DNA from: Adiantum capillus-veneris | Lineage: Eukaryota; Streptophyta; Polypodiopsida; Polypodiales; Pteridaceae | DNA length: 64,000 bases | Assembly: GCA_014529385.2 (NCBI GenBank) | Contig: CM043943.1 | Span: 98,142,855-98,206,854, forward strand | Reading direction: 5' to 3' | Shown: one piece after another, positions 1 to 11,038 of the stretch | How positions within the stretch are numbered: position 1 is the first letter of the stretch | How the letters are laid out: each line of letters begins with the position of its first letter | Made by a program: the position numbers and the translations under genes | The notes under the pieces: generated by a model | Seen by the model: only the letters and a program-made list of their open reading frames with translations | Databases searched by the model: none | What the model was told of the DNA's origin: nothing

Positions 1-118
1 CTTCTGTAATGTGTAGATAATAGTGATTTCTTATTACATTTTCACAAAAGAATATGTGTACATACCTGACGGCCCGCCCACTTACCTGGGCGACCACATT
101 GGGCTTTATACCCCAACA
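1..118 (-). repeat. Copia-1 3' LTR (partial, cut by window start)
   Basis: Matches the last 118 bp of the LTR at 8851-9042, with roughly ten differences visible, including the segment around 20-50. It ends at the canonical CA of the plus strand at 118. About 74 bp of the LTR lie outside the window. Confidence 0.9.
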
Positions 119-133
119 ACCTCCCACTTGAAG
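119..133 (-). other. Copia-1 polypurine tract
   Basis: The plus-strand acctcccacttgaag reads on the minus strand as a purine-rich run ending exactly at the LTR. This is where plus-strand DNA synthesis is primed in LTR elements. The same tract, with one change, is found in Copia-1N at 2587-2601. Confidence 0.75.
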
Positions 134-207
134 TCCAATGTGGTACTTTAAGTGTGAGAGAAGCTACTATACAAGCTAATATACAAGAGATGTAGAGAAG
201 TGATGTA

Positions 208-2396
208 CTACCCTACACCTAACTGCTTGCGAAAATGCACAAAGCTCTCTGAGGGAAGTCCTTTTGTAAGTAGATCAGCAGGATTTTCTGTGGTGTGAAC
301 TTTGACAAGCTGAAGTTGCTTATCCTCGAGCATTTCCCTCATGAAATGATACTTCACATCCACATGCTTTTTCTTTGAGGGATAAACTGGATTGCGAGCC
401 AATTGTATAGCACTTTGACTATCACAATATAACACAGGCATCTCTTCTTTGATTCCCAAATCTGTTACTAGTCGATTAAGCCAAATTGATTCTTTGCATG
501 CCTCTGATGTTGCAACATATTTAGCCTCTATAGTAGACTGAGTAACACAATCTTGTAATCTAGAACGCCATGATACTGCTCCACCAGCCAATGTAAAGAC
601 ATACCCTGACGTAGACCTTCGGTTGTCTAAGTCACCTGCATAATCTGAGTCTGTAAAACCATTTACACTTAGCTCCTGACTCCCATAGCATATACGCATA
701 CTCTTTGTAGCTTTCAGGTATCTCAATATTCCTTTCACTGCCTCCCAATGTTTCTTGCCTGGGTTTGACATGTATCGACTCACTACTCCCACTACAAATG
801 CAATGTCTGGGCGAGTATCAATCATTGCATACATCAAACTACCCACTGCAGACGCATATGGAATCTTATCCATTTCAGCTTGTTCTTCCTCAGACACAGG
901 ACAATCTTGTTTGCTAAGTTTCACATATGGTGGCAACAGAACAATCAATGCCTTTCCCTTCTCCATATTGAAACGTTGCAAAACCTTGTCAATATACTCT
1001 GTTTGAGATAACCAAATCAACTTCTTTGATATGTCTCTCTCAATGCACATACCAAGTATATGACTTGCCTCACCCATGTCTTTCATGTCAAACGATTTTT
1101 CCATCTTTGACTTCAAAGCTGAAATTTCTTCCAAGTACTTGCCAGCAATCAACATGTCATCCACATACAAAATAAGGATCAGCCAACTGCCATCCTTAGC
1201 TCTCTTTGTATATAGACAGTGATCGAACTCACTACGTTTGTAGCCTTAAGAAAGCATAAAGTTGTGGAACTTATGGTACCATGCCCTCGGTGATTGTTTT
1301 AAGCCATAAAGACTCTTTAACAACTGGCATACCCAATCTTCCTTTCCTTTCTCAACAAACCCTTCTGGCTACTGCATGTAAATTTCCACATCTAAATCAC
1401 CATGCAAGAACGTTGTCTTGACATCCATTTGGTGCAACACCAAATCTAATATGGCAACCAATGCAAGAAAGCATCTCAATGTAGTCATCTTGACCACCGG
1501 AGAGAAGACTTCATCAAAGTCAATGCCTTGTTCTTGCTTAAAGCCCTTGGCAACAAGCCTTGCTTTGTACTTTGGCTGACTATCATGAGCGGTGATCTTA
1601 TACCTGTAAACCCATTTACAAGGTAGAGCCTTTTTGCCCTGTGGTAATTTAACTAGCTTCCATGTCTGGTTTTTATGCAGAGCTGTCATCTCTGACTGCA
1701 TGGCCAATTGCCAATTCCCGGAGTCCTTCATTTGCACTGCTTCCTTGTAACATGAAGGCTCATTGCAATCAGTCAACATGACATAGTTCATAGATGGAAC
1801 AAACCTACCAGGAGATCGCGTGATACGTCCAGATCTACGCACAATAGGTGGCTCAGGCTCAGCCACAACCTGTGGTTCCACTCTATCTTGTCCTTGCTCC
1901 TCTTGAGCCCTGACATTTTGTCTTACACGTGCAGGTCCATCTTCTTGGAAGACAACTCTTCTAATCTCCTCAACCCTCTCTGGTTTAGAATGATATTTGG
2001 CTTCATTAAAGTGAACATCATTGTTGCGGATAACCTTTCTAGATTCGGGATCCCAAAGTCTGTACCCCATCTCACCGGAATTACCATAGCCTAAAAAGAT
2101 GCACTTTCTACTCTTTGGCTCAAGTTTGTTCCTAAATTCCTTTGCAACGTGAGTATATGCCTCACAGCCAAAGACTCTGAGATGCTTGTATGAGGGCACC
2201 TTGCCTGACCATACCATCTCTGCCACTAAATCCTTCTGCAAAACCTTGCTAGGAGATCTATTTATAAGATGAACAATTGTTGATACAGCCTCAGCCCAAA
2301 ACCCATTTGGCAGTTGTGCATTAGACAACATACTTCTAACCTTCTCTTGTATGGTCCTATTTATCCTCTCAGCAACACCATTTTGAGGAGGATTGT
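208..2396 (-). pseudogene. Copia-1 pol, 3' half: integrase C-terminal part, reverse transcriptase, RNase H
   Basis: Continues the integrase from NGVAER (about 2370) through a GYG-containing region and the RT domain. The RT has KARLVAKGFKQ, the MDVKTTFLHGDL segment, the YVDD catalytic box (near 1160) and the SAVGSLMYAMIDTRPDI connection. RNase H follows with TDSDYAGD and STIEAKYVA motifs, and the frame terminates at 208. Two in-frame stops break it: TAG at 1369-1371, where the family motif is IYMxQPEGF, and TAA at 1246-1248. All parts share one frame, so damage is by point mutation rather than indel. In copia elements this region supplies reverse transcription inside the virus-like particle. 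Start 2396 is the target-site edge of Copia-1N, not a start codon. Confidence 0.92.
2392..2396. repeat. Copia-1N target-site duplication, left copy (ATTGT)
   Basis: Identical to 5942-5946. These are the only five bases duplicated in the interrupted integrase gene. Confidence 0.92.
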
Positions 2397-2586
2397 TGAA
2401 GGGGATCGGGGAGCACCACAGACGGAGAGTGAGAGAGAGAAGGAGACACACGATGCACATATATGGGTGGGGAGAGTCAAAGAGTGAGCAGCCCCCTATA
2501 CACTTATGCTATGTATAAGGTATACAAGTCAGTGGGCGCCCAGACTCTGGGCTGCCGGGCAAGGCACAGGCGCCTATACCCCAACA
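2397..2586 (-). repeat. Copia-1N 3' LTR
   Basis: A 190-bp direct repeat of 5752-5941, with canonical TG/CA ends (tgaagggg to ccccaaca on the plus strand). Confidence 0.95.
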
Positions 2587-2601
2587 ACCTCCCACTTAAA
2601 G
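2587..2601 (-). other. Copia-1N polypurine tract
   Basis: The minus strand is purine-rich and abuts the 3' LTR. It is nearly identical to the Copia-1 tract at 119-133. Confidence 0.75.
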
Positions 2602-2665
2602 GCGACTGTGCCTTTGAGCAAGGGAACCTAGTCTAAAGACTACAAAAGGTGAGAGAAAACCGCTC

Positions 2666-3502
2666 TCAATCGATGCCCACCGGCTGGCTGTGATCGTGTG
2701 CATCCGACTGTCCCGCTCCCTTGTAAGTCCATACACCACCAGACATACCGCACACGTACTGCAAGTATATACGCAATACCTGCATATCTCCCTCATGCAC
2801 TATGCCATCATCAGTCAACAAATGACTGACAACCCCAACTGCAAATTCTCCCACTGCAACTGCTATATCCGGTCTCAGGATCAACATCTCATACATGAGA
2901 CCACCGAATGCCGATGCAATGCTAGCGGGCCCTGCTAGCTCTACGGAGCATGCATCAACATATATATCCCTGGCAATAGGCATCTTTGACTGACAAGGCG
3001 TGTCAGCCACATGCATCTCCTGACTGTCCGCAAAAGACACATCAACCTGTCGTGCAACCTCAGAGCAAACCAGCTGCTCTAGATGTCTGTTGGAAGACAT
3101 ATCCTGCACAACTATATCCCCATGCTCACTGTCGAGCATAGAAAGGAATGACTGCATAATCGCTGACATCTCAGTCTCCTCTGCAATCATCCACTGCAAA
3201 CATGACCACTCAATCTGTTGTGACTCACTAGAGCTCTCATGCTCTAACTCCGTATGCATAGACTCTTGCACAACGTCCTCCTGTCGTGACTCACTAGAGC
3301 AAGACCGCTCTACCTGTCTATCCTGCATAGAAGTATCTCGCACAACTGACTCTCTGCTTTGCTCAGTCACTAGCAAAGCATGCATGTCTGACTCTGTCAC
3401 CTCTCTGTGTGACTGCTCAAGTCGTGCCCCAACTGTGTGCACAACGAGCTCACTACTCTGCACTCCATGCAAAGCATCCTGCAACCCACAAGCAAAAGAG
3501 AC
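2666..3502 (-). pseudogene. Copia-1N C-terminal ORF: Ser/Glu/Gln-rich region plus RNase H-connection remnant
   Basis: Same frame as the upstream gag/protease ORF, separated by a TGA at the 3503 boundary. The first two thirds are low-complexity, with repeated SSES, QES and EHE runs and no recognisable domain. The last 90 residues contain ASAFGGLMYEMLILRPDI followed by a VGVVS stretch. This corresponds to the conserved SAVGSLMYAMxxTRPDI-to-VVSRYM segment that links RT to RNase H in Copia-1. It looks like a relic left after an internal deletion of integrase and most of RT. No catalytic motif of RT or RNase H remains. Confidence 0.7.
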
Positions 3503-4495
3503 TCACCTGCTCTCTCGCTCTCTACCTAGCTGCGTGATCACAGAGACAACACCGTCTCTCGCGTGATCCACATGCAATGGGTAACCTGTACCACTCCTGG
3601 CACCTCTCGCAATCACTAGCGAACCCAAATGCATCACAAAATGTCGCTCTCGTAGCAAAATTTGACATCCACAATCTCTAAGCTGACCAATCGAGATCAA
3701 ACTCAATGTCAAATCTGGTACATAGCGCGCATGTCGTAACAAGTAAGATGCACCACTCGGTAATGACAATCTCACATCTCCTGCACCTGCTATCGCATGC
3801 ACCGATCCATCGGTCAAACGTACACTGCCAAGCATCCCGCTAGAATAGCTACAAAACCATGCACGATGCGGCGTGACATGAAACATAGCATCTGCGTCTA
3901 GCAACCACTGCGAAGGGAGTGCACTATCCACATGTATAGCATCTCGTGCATAGCTTGAGGTAAAAGTGACATCCCCGTCACTAGTATACTCCGACACTAC
4001 ATGTGCCTCAAATGTCAAAGCAACTGAGTCCATGGCATCACTACATACATCTTTGAGACTGCCATGTCTCCTACGATGTCGCATACGACGAAAACAACGC
4101 CGTCTAACGTGTCCAGAATGACCACAATACCAACATGTCACCTGTCGGCGTGCTCGTGAATGTACATGTCTCACACAAGTCCGTGATGACTCAGATCTAT
4201 CATACATATCATGTAATCTGCGCCAAAGTGCTCTCGAAGTAGTCTCATACATAACAAGAGCATATACAGATTCCGCAAGGTGCAAAGAGAGCGTAGATAG
4301 TGCCATCTCCTCTAGCTCCTTCCACTGATCGTCAGACATGTTTGAAGGTCTACCTGCATCACCACTCAATGGTCGATGCAACCCTCACTGTGTCAATGCA
4401 TCAAGCATACACTCTCTCCATGCCGCAAAGTCTGACCCATCAAACACGCGCATCTGTGAGAGGTCACAATCTGATCGATCACCTGTCTCTACCAT
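3503..4495 (-). pseudogene. Copia-1N gag-protease ORF (degenerate)
   Basis: The likely start is the ATG at 4495, followed by a short copia gag N-terminus with the VFDGSDFAAWRECM motif (compare LDGTNFPLWKKQI in Copia-1). A TGA at 4385-4387 interrupts it. The rest carries a helical gag segment, one CCHC zinc knuckle (CWYCGHSGHVRRRC, about 4110-4150) and a protease-like domain. There the catalytic D-S-G of the family is replaced by DADA (WLLDADAMFHVTPH, about 3880-3910), so protease activity is doubtful. Copia gag normally forms the particle shell and binds RNA through the knuckle. The frame is continuous with the downstream ORF apart from a stop at 3503. Confidence 0.85.
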
Positions 4496-5737
4496 GAGCA
4501 CAATGTAGCAAACTAGAAAGCAAAACCACCTCACCAAAAACACCTGGAAACTGTCTACAAATATGGCCAGAAACACAATGTAAAACCTGTGAGACACACT
4601 CCAAAATAGAGCTCCCACAATGTCAATACAAGCCTCACCTGCTCTAGTATCACACTGCAATCTGTGAGCTAATCACCAAGCCCACACTGTGTGGTATCGA
4701 TGCATACACACGCACAAATCTCCCACCTGCAGAGAACACTGCACGCAAATGCTGAGTGCAACCTGCAATCTCTACCTAGATCGCATAAATGATACGCATA
4801 AAACTCCTGGGAAAATTTCGCCAGAGTTTCGACGCACAATGGCTATCAACACAAAATAACCATTTTCCTGCAAGCTCAATACAATGAGCAATCAATGCTC
4901 ATCAAACTACACTCAACATACATCAACGGAGTGACCGCGCCTAAGCAAACGCCAAAAGATTTGCAATCCGGAAACTTGATCAATGCGAAAACAATGCTCT
5001 CAAGAGAGCTCACCGGCACTTGAAAGTGCTCGTCAAAATGCATGTATAATGGGCATCAACCATGCGCCATAACCATATGCAAACCATCCGCAAAGACCAT
5101 GAATCCAAGCACAAAATCACTGCCAAAGTATCCTGTGAAAACCAGTGAAAGAAGCTCCACCTGTGTGCTCCAAAAACCTGCGTCTCTCAAGAGACCGCTT
5201 CGGTGGTGTGTAAACGCCTCCGTAATTCGTTGCCCAAGTCTACCAAAAAACCCTCAAACCACAAGCTTAACACAAGCTGCAATTGCATCTTCAGCTCAGA
5301 ATTTATGCACTCAACTTCAAGCATCTCCCGTGCTTCCAAAAGTGCATCAAACTCGCACACAATGCGACAACAGAAAATATGGAATTTCTGTATACAGTCA
5401 GTCTGAGCTGAATATCAGCAAAACGGTGAGGAATTTGCAAAAAGTTTCTTCTGCAAAGTTGTAGACCACATCGAAACGGATGGGATGAGCGGCCAGAATT
5501 CTCAGATTTGCATTCTACAAGGAGAAAAACGAATCTGAAAACAGTGCTACTGCGCACACAGTTTTTAGGGTAGCACCTTCACTTACACACAATCTTCCAC
5601 ACTCCTTTCTGAGCTTCCACAAGAGCATACATCACTCTAACTGAGCTCACAAGATTTCTTAATCTCTCTACCGTCGAGAGCGAGCGAGCTATCGCCTCGA
5701 AGCTCTCAAAGTCGTCGTGCTCTCCGCGGTCACCATA
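4496..5737 (-). other. Copia-1N long untranslated leader
   Basis: About 1.2 kb between the priming site and the gag start. No convincing ORF. A block near 4805-4830 (cctgggaaaatttcgccag) matches a block in the Copia-1 leader near 7765-7790, showing common descent of the leaders. Confidence 0.7.
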
Positions 5738-5749
5738 GCTCTGATACCA
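5738..5749 (-). other. Copia-1N primer-binding site, initiator-Met tRNA type
   Basis: The minus strand reads TGGTATCAGAGC, complementary to the 3' end of plant initiator-Met tRNA, two bases inside the 5' LTR. Confidence 0.93.
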
Positions 5750-5751
5750 AT

Positions 5752-5941
5752 TGAAGGGGATCGGGGAGCACCACAGACGGAGAGTGAGAGAGAGAAGGAG
5801 ACACACGATGCACAGATATGGGTGGGGAGAGTCAAAGAGTGAGCAGCCCCCTATACACTTATGCTATGTATAAGGTATACAAGTCAGTGGACGCCCAGAC
5901 TCTGGGCGGCCGGGCAAGGCACAGGCGCCTATACCCCAACA
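5752..5941 (-). repeat. Copia-1N 5' LTR
   Basis: A 190-bp direct repeat of 2397-2586. Next to the priming site, hence the 5' copy for the minus-strand element. Confidence 0.95.
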
Positions 5942-5946
5942 ATTGT
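5942..5946. repeat. Copia-1N target-site duplication, right copy (ATTGT)
   Basis: Identical to 2392-2396. Confidence 0.92.
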
Positions 5947-7738
5947 AAGGAGCGGTAAGTTCACGTTTTATACCTTTTGACTCACAAAAGTCCTGAAAGG
6001 CCTTTGAAACATACTCTCCACCATTGTCAGTGCGTAAGCATTTAAGCTTCTTGCCACTCCGATTCTCCACAAGTGTCACAAATGTTTTGAAAACACTAAA
6101 CGCTTCATCCTTGTGCTTGAGAAAGTAAACCCATACTTTCCTCGAGTAATCATCTATAAATGTCATAAAGTAAGAAGCTCCCCCTAGAGATAGGTTAGGC
6201 ATAGGTCCACACAAATCACTATGAACAAGTGCCAACTGTGTATCTCTTCTACTGCTTCTATGCTTATGTGGCTGCTGTGTTTGCTTACCATACAGACAAT
6301 GTTCACAGAATTCAAAATCATTAAATGACAAGCCAGGCAAATAACCAGAACGAGACAAGAGTTCCATCCCCTTCTTGGACATATGTCCTAACCGGCTATG
6401 CCACAAAGAAACGTTCGCCTGCTCGGTTACATTGATTACATTTTTAGAGACATTTGATACATAAATCATGTAAAGTCCTCCAAACTTTACTCCATGTGCT
6501 ACTGTCATAGAACCCTTGGATATCTTCCACATATTCTGTCCAAAAGTGGTGACGTAGCCAGCATCATCAAGTAAACATGTGCTAATCAAGCTCTTTGTAA
6601 TTGCGGGAACATGTCTCACATTCTTCAGCGTGAAAGAAGAGCCATTCTGAAACTTCAATTGAACATCTCCAACACCTAAGATCTCACATGTCTGCCCATT
6701 GCCTAGCCAAACATGATCTTTAGTGGTCACATAAGAGGTAAACCACTCCTTGTTTGGAGACACATGAAGTGATGTCCCTGAGTCTATAATCCAGTCACTC
6801 AGTGCATTTCCATCAGATGTTGTAAGAAGAGCTGAGTCCATTGTATTCTTCAAAAAGTAGATGTCTCCTGACACTAGACTGTCATCCTCTGCAACAGTGT
6901 TTGTCACATTTATTTCTTGAATCTTCACTGAGGACTTGTTCTTCTCACCATGGTCTTCAGCTTTCTCTTTGACTTTTTCTGCTTTCCATTCTCTGCAGTC
7001 TCTTTTCATGTGACCCTTCTTGCCACAATGGTAGCATTCTATGTCACTCTTGCCTTTAGCACTGCGGGACTTGCTACAAGACTGATTCCTCTTTCCACCT
7101 TTGTACTTTTATTTGGTCCTTCCCCTGAAAACTAAGGCTGTTCCTTTGCCTTTGTCCATTGTCTTTCTATTGGTTTCTTCAGTAAGCAGACTTCCTTCTA
7201 CACCTGCTATGTTCAAACCATCTGGAGGTGCAGAATTACTCAAAGTTGTGCGAAAAGTGTCCCAACTTTTCGGCAATGTGATCAACATGAACATAGCTCT
7301 AACAGGTTCATCAAACTTGACACCTTGAGTTGACAACTGACTATAGATTGTGTTGAATTCATTCAGATGATTGGACATAGGTGTCCCTTCTTTCATCTTC
7401 AAGTCAACAAGCTTCTTAAGCCAGTATACCTGTGAAGCTGCACTCTGCTTCTCATAAAGATCACTCAGCTTTAACCATGCTTGATAAGCCGACATCTCGT
7501 CTGCTACATTGAAGTAAACGCTTTCTCCCAAAGTCAGCATAATGGTAGAAAGTGCCAATTCATCCATTTCGCTCCATTCATCTTCGTCCATATCTTTTGG
7601 TTTTATCCCCTTGAGCTTTATAGGTTTTATCTGCTTCTTTTGTACCAACACGTGCCAAATCTGCTTCTTCCACAATGGGAAATTGGTTCCATCCAACTTC
7701 TTGATATTGTAAAGAGTAGTGTCCTGTGATCCAGCCAT
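5942..7738 (-). pseudogene. Copia-1 gag-pol, 5' half: gag, zinc knuckle, protease, integrase core
   Basis: Starts at the ATG at 7738 (MAGSQDTTLYNIKKLDG). The gag (UBN2-like) domain spans the first 200 codons, followed by TAA at 7109-7111 and continuation in the same frame. A CCHC knuckle (CYHCGKKGHMKRDC) lies near 7000-7045 and protease WIIDSGTSLHVSP near 6760-6800. The integrase zinc-binding region (LWHSRLGHM, then CEHCLYGK) is at 6270-6400 and the integrase core has VHSDLCGPM and LRTDNGGEY. The sequence stops at ELTAPYN, where Copia-1N inserted, and resumes in frame in the segment ending at 2396. The single stop between gag and pol could be a mutation or a programmed stop. The other stops in this element favour mutation. 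Confidence 0.92.
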
Positions 7739-8836
7739 AGCTACGCTTCATAGTAGTTTACTTTCCTGGGAAAAATTCGGCAGAGTTTCCCCTGTAAACT
7801 GACCTCTGAACCAATATCAATCTGTCAAATGAACCAAGAAAGCTTCAGATTCTGCAGAACTTTTGGCAAAGTCTCCTTTGTAAAATGGCTCTGGTGTACT
7901 CAAAAAACAAACAAAAAATAGCTCAAAAAACCACTATCTCTCTAACACTGTAAGCTGTGGGTAAACCTGTCCTGCACCTGTACTGTCTCTCACTGTCCTA
8001 CATTGTCATGTCACACTGTCCTGTAAGCATAGACTGCGACAATGCCTCAACGGCAGTAAAGCAAAGATGCAATCCCAACTGTCTAGCTCACAGTCAATAC
8101 ATCCTAGCTGCCTATGTAAGGGTGCTCGAGGGATCGCTCCAAGACCTGTATCACCGAAAGGATCTCAACATTCGAGAATCCCCCAGCTCAATAAAACCTC
8201 ACTCGACCCTCAACAAAGGCTGCAGTAAATCTGACAGTATATAGACTTCCCACAAAGTCATACATCAACAAATTTCCCACTATATGCTGTAACCGCTGCG
8301 GCGGTTGTTTGCTGCGTGACTCACAGCCAGCAAACCCTCAACAGACATACATCATCTCTGACAATACATCCCATGTGGAAGTACCTGTAATGTCAGGATG
8401 AAATCTGGAATATCAAGCAGCAAACACAAGTTACCTGATGAACTAGTGGATGTCGCCTACAGTCTATGTGTAGATGCGCCCGTGTCGTATGTGACACGCC
8501 TCCAAGAACTGTGAGCCGTCCTTCGATGTGTAGACAGCCACAAATCAACACTCTGGGAGTGTCGATATCCTCAGCACCTGCAGTCGTAGCCCGAAAACCC
8601 CAAAATTGCAGAGTCGGATCTGCACCCGCCGAGACCACGTAGTCGAAAATGGCCTGCGCAGATCTTTGTCGAAGCTGAACGGTGGCCGAGATGACCTCAG
8701 AATGAAATTCTGAGAACACCAAGACCTTCGGGCCCTCCCACAGGAATTGGAGCCGTGTCTTCGCCTGTCGAATCTCACTCCAATCTGAGCAGGTGACTCT
8801 AGCTACCTGCAAATGCTGCCCCGAGCCTCGATCTGA
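7739..8836 (-). other. Copia-1 long untranslated leader
   Basis: About 1.1 kb between the priming site and gag with no supported coding region. Shares a block with the Copia-1N leader. Confidence 0.65.
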
Positions 8837-8848
8837 GCTCTGATACCA
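8837..8848 (-). other. Copia-1 primer-binding site, initiator-Met tRNA type
   Basis: The minus strand reads TGGTATCAGAGC two bases inside the 5' LTR, identical to the Copia-1N site. Confidence 0.93.
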
Positions 8849-8850
8849 TT

Positions 8851-9042
8851 TGAAGGAGTACGAGCGGAAGTGCGACGCGAGAGAGAGTGCGAGAAGAAGA
8901 GTACGACGATATGGTGAACTCGCTCTTCTGTAATGTGTAGAGCAAAGTGAGTTCTTATTAGGTTTTCACAAAAGAATATGTGTACATACATGGCGGCCGG
9001 CCCACTTACCTGGGCGACCACATTGGGCTTTATACCCCAACA
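8851..9042 (-). repeat. Copia-1 5' LTR
   Basis: A 192-bp LTR from tgaagg to ccaaca (plus strand). Its termini are shared with Copia-1N. Followed immediately by gypsy integrase coding sequence. Confidence 0.92.
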
Positions 9043-10271
9043 GAAATGGTTTGACCGTCATCTAAAGAACAAAGATATCAATGTTGGTGATAAAGTCCTT
9101 ATGTATGGAGTGAGTAATGAAAAGAAAAAGTTGAAATATGCGGGAAAAGGACCATATAGAGTATGTGAGATCACCCCACAAGGAACCATTCGTGTGGAGA
9201 CTCTTAATGGAGCTGAAACCATTGGATTCCTCAATGGGAGCAAATTTAAAAGATACTATGATCCTTTAAGCCAAGAGGAGCTACGTGCCATCCATACAAA
9301 AAAGGCAGCCAAAGCACAAATAGAATTGAAGAAGATACAAGCTCAAGCTGAGGCTACGGAGCGACAACAACACATAAGACGAAAACGAGAGGCTAACCTT
9401 GGAGTCACACGTGCATTCCACGTTGAAACCGACGAGGATTGGTTGGACTCTGACACACCTCTACGATACCCTATTGAGCTAAACAACACCTATGGAAAAG
9501 TGCTATATAACACCTTATTGGACACAGGTGCTAAATATAATCTGCTATCATATGGGGTGTGGTGTCAGTTAGGGAAGCCACCTCTATCTGAGAGTATTAT
9601 CCAAGTCAAGGGTGTCAACAAGAAAAAAACTTCGGTTTTTGAAATCTGACACACTTCTGTCAGTTATAACAATGGGGTTGTAGCTCAAGACTTTTTGGTC
9701 ATGCCTGTTGGAACTATGGAGGGTAATATAAATCTAGGACACACGTGGATGATAGCCACCAAATGTACTATTGATAGGGGTACAGGGGGTGTCACAACAC
9801 AGAAACCAACTCTTAGCCTTGTCACTCAAGCCACACTCCCTGAGATATTTCCTCTTAAGGAAATAAAACCCAAAACATTGCATGTCCAAGAGGTTGAACC
9901 ATATGTCCCCATAGCCCAAGTCTCTAGAGCTTCAACTGATGTAGCTCAAATAAAGCTTGGGACACACAAAACCCGTCCCAATATAACAAAGAAACCATAC
10001 AAGTGGGTCCCTAAAGCTTCTTTAGCGACCATAGCTAGTGCTAAAAGACAGAAGCCTTGTAAGAAACGTCCCATTCGCCCTAAGAAATGTAAAGAAATGT
10101 TGCGTTGGATTCCTAAAAAACTATTGGAAGCCCAATGCTACTATGAAGGAAATGATCAAATCTGGGTGCCAAAACGTAAATTTTGCTCTTACTTGTCACC
10201 GGGTCCATGTGAGCTCAATCCTGTGGCTTCAAAACAAATTGAAGATCGCGGAAAGAAAAAAATCACGGAAT

Positions 10272-10279
10272 GTTACACA
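10272..10279. repeat. Target-site duplication of the 751-bp element, left copy (GTTACACA)
   Basis: Identical to 11031-11038. The 8-bp length is typical of hAT transposons. Confidence 0.85.
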
Positions 10280-11030
10280 CCCGGGGGATTCACCATGGAA
10301 AACTTACTGCACCACGTAAGTGCAGGGGAGGGGGGTTTTTTTACAAGTTACATAAGCGTACAAGTTAGGGGTACGCTCCCATTAATTTATCTCCTAAGCT
10401 TAAAAATAAGGGAGGGGGTATCATATTTAGGGGGGCAGGGGGGAAGTGAGAAAAGGGAAAAATGAAAGAATTTTTTTGTGTTTGAAAATCATGGCTTTCC
10501 AAAAGAATCTTCCCTCAAACTTGTGAGTCAATAGCTACCAAGAACCAACACTACTTTGTATCAATTGCTTGTTTTGTTATTATAGTTCATTTGTTGAGGG
10601 ATGAAAGCTATAAAGAGTTTGTATAGATGAAAATTTACATGGAGAACCTAACACAACTTTATAACCATGTTTTTTGAGTGATTCAGATGGGTCAAAATGG
10701 ACGAGTAGCTAGAGGGCAAACTGAATGGGCACATAGTTTGAAAGTCAAACTAAGACACATTGAGGGTACATCTAGTTATGAACAAAAGTGGTTCCTTAGT
10801 ACATTGTCAGTCAATATGCTACACGCTCTTTGACTAGTTTTACTTAGTTGGATCGTGTGAGACCTAAATTTTATATGTAAGATAGGGGTACGATAGTTTT
10901 CTGCATTGACTTTTGTATAAGCGTAGAAAGGGGACTCATATTCCCTAATATGAGTCGTATATAGGGATTTTATCAAAGTTGTCCGCTCGCAGGTGGCGTC
11001 CCGTTTCGTACATAGAGTGAATCCCCCGGG
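10280..11030. mobile_element. Non-autonomous hAT-like DNA element, 751 bp
   Basis: Flanked by an exact 8-bp direct repeat and bounded by a perfect 14-bp terminal inverted repeat (CCCGGGGGATTCAC at the left, its complement at 11017-11030). The interior is AT-rich with no transposase-like ORF. Its removal with one duplicate joins the two halves of the Gypsy-0 ORF in frame, which independently supports the boundaries. The 8-bp duplication argues for hAT. The termini do not show the usual CAnnG start, so another superfamily with 8-bp targets remains possible. Confidence 0.82.
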
Positions 11031-11038
11031 GTTACACA
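11031..11038. repeat. Target-site duplication of the 751-bp element, right copy
   Basis: GTTACACA, identical to 10272-10279. Confidence 0.85.

Larger units (their letters stand above)
2397..5941 (-). mobile_element. Copia-1N: non-autonomous copia element nested in Copia-1
   Basis: A 3545-bp element with 190-bp LTRs at both ends, an ATTGT target-site duplication, an initiator-Met priming site at 5738-5749 and a purine tract at 2587-2601. Internally it holds a long leader, a gag/protease ORF and a remnant resembling the RT-RNase H connection, but no integrase and no RT palm. LTR termini, purine tract, priming site and part of the leader match Copia-1, so it probably used enzymes of a Copia-1-like element. 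The two LTRs differ at about three positions, a younger profile than Copia-1, which fits the nesting. Removing it with one target copy restores the Copia-1 integrase frame. Confidence 0.93.
1..9042 (-). mobile_element. Copia-1: Ty1/copia LTR retrotransposon, degenerate, interrupted by Copia-1N
   Basis: Minus-strand copia element with domain order gag, zinc knuckle, protease, integrase, RT, RNase H, bounded by LTRs at 8851-9042 (5') and 1-118 (3', cut by the window edge). Both LTRs end with the same stretch, tataccccaaca on the plus strand. The priming site matching initiator-Met tRNA lies next to the 5' LTR and a purine tract next to the 3' LTR. Gag-pol is one frame with three in-frame stops, so it is not expected to be active. 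Copia-1N occupies 2397-5941. The right end abuts gypsy integrase sequence directly, so Copia-1 inserted into Gypsy-0. The missing left end prevents checking its target-site duplication. Confidence 0.93.

Noticed and set aside
3480-3520. Apparent mini-intron (GTGAGT to TTGCAG) around the stop between the two Copia-1N ORFs
   Set aside because: Only 28 nt long, too short for plant splicing, and removal would not keep the frame.
5042-5464. A 140-codon plus-strand ORF in the Copia-1N leader
   Set aside because: Antisense to the element, compositionally odd and without motif. Several overlapping frames are open in the same place.
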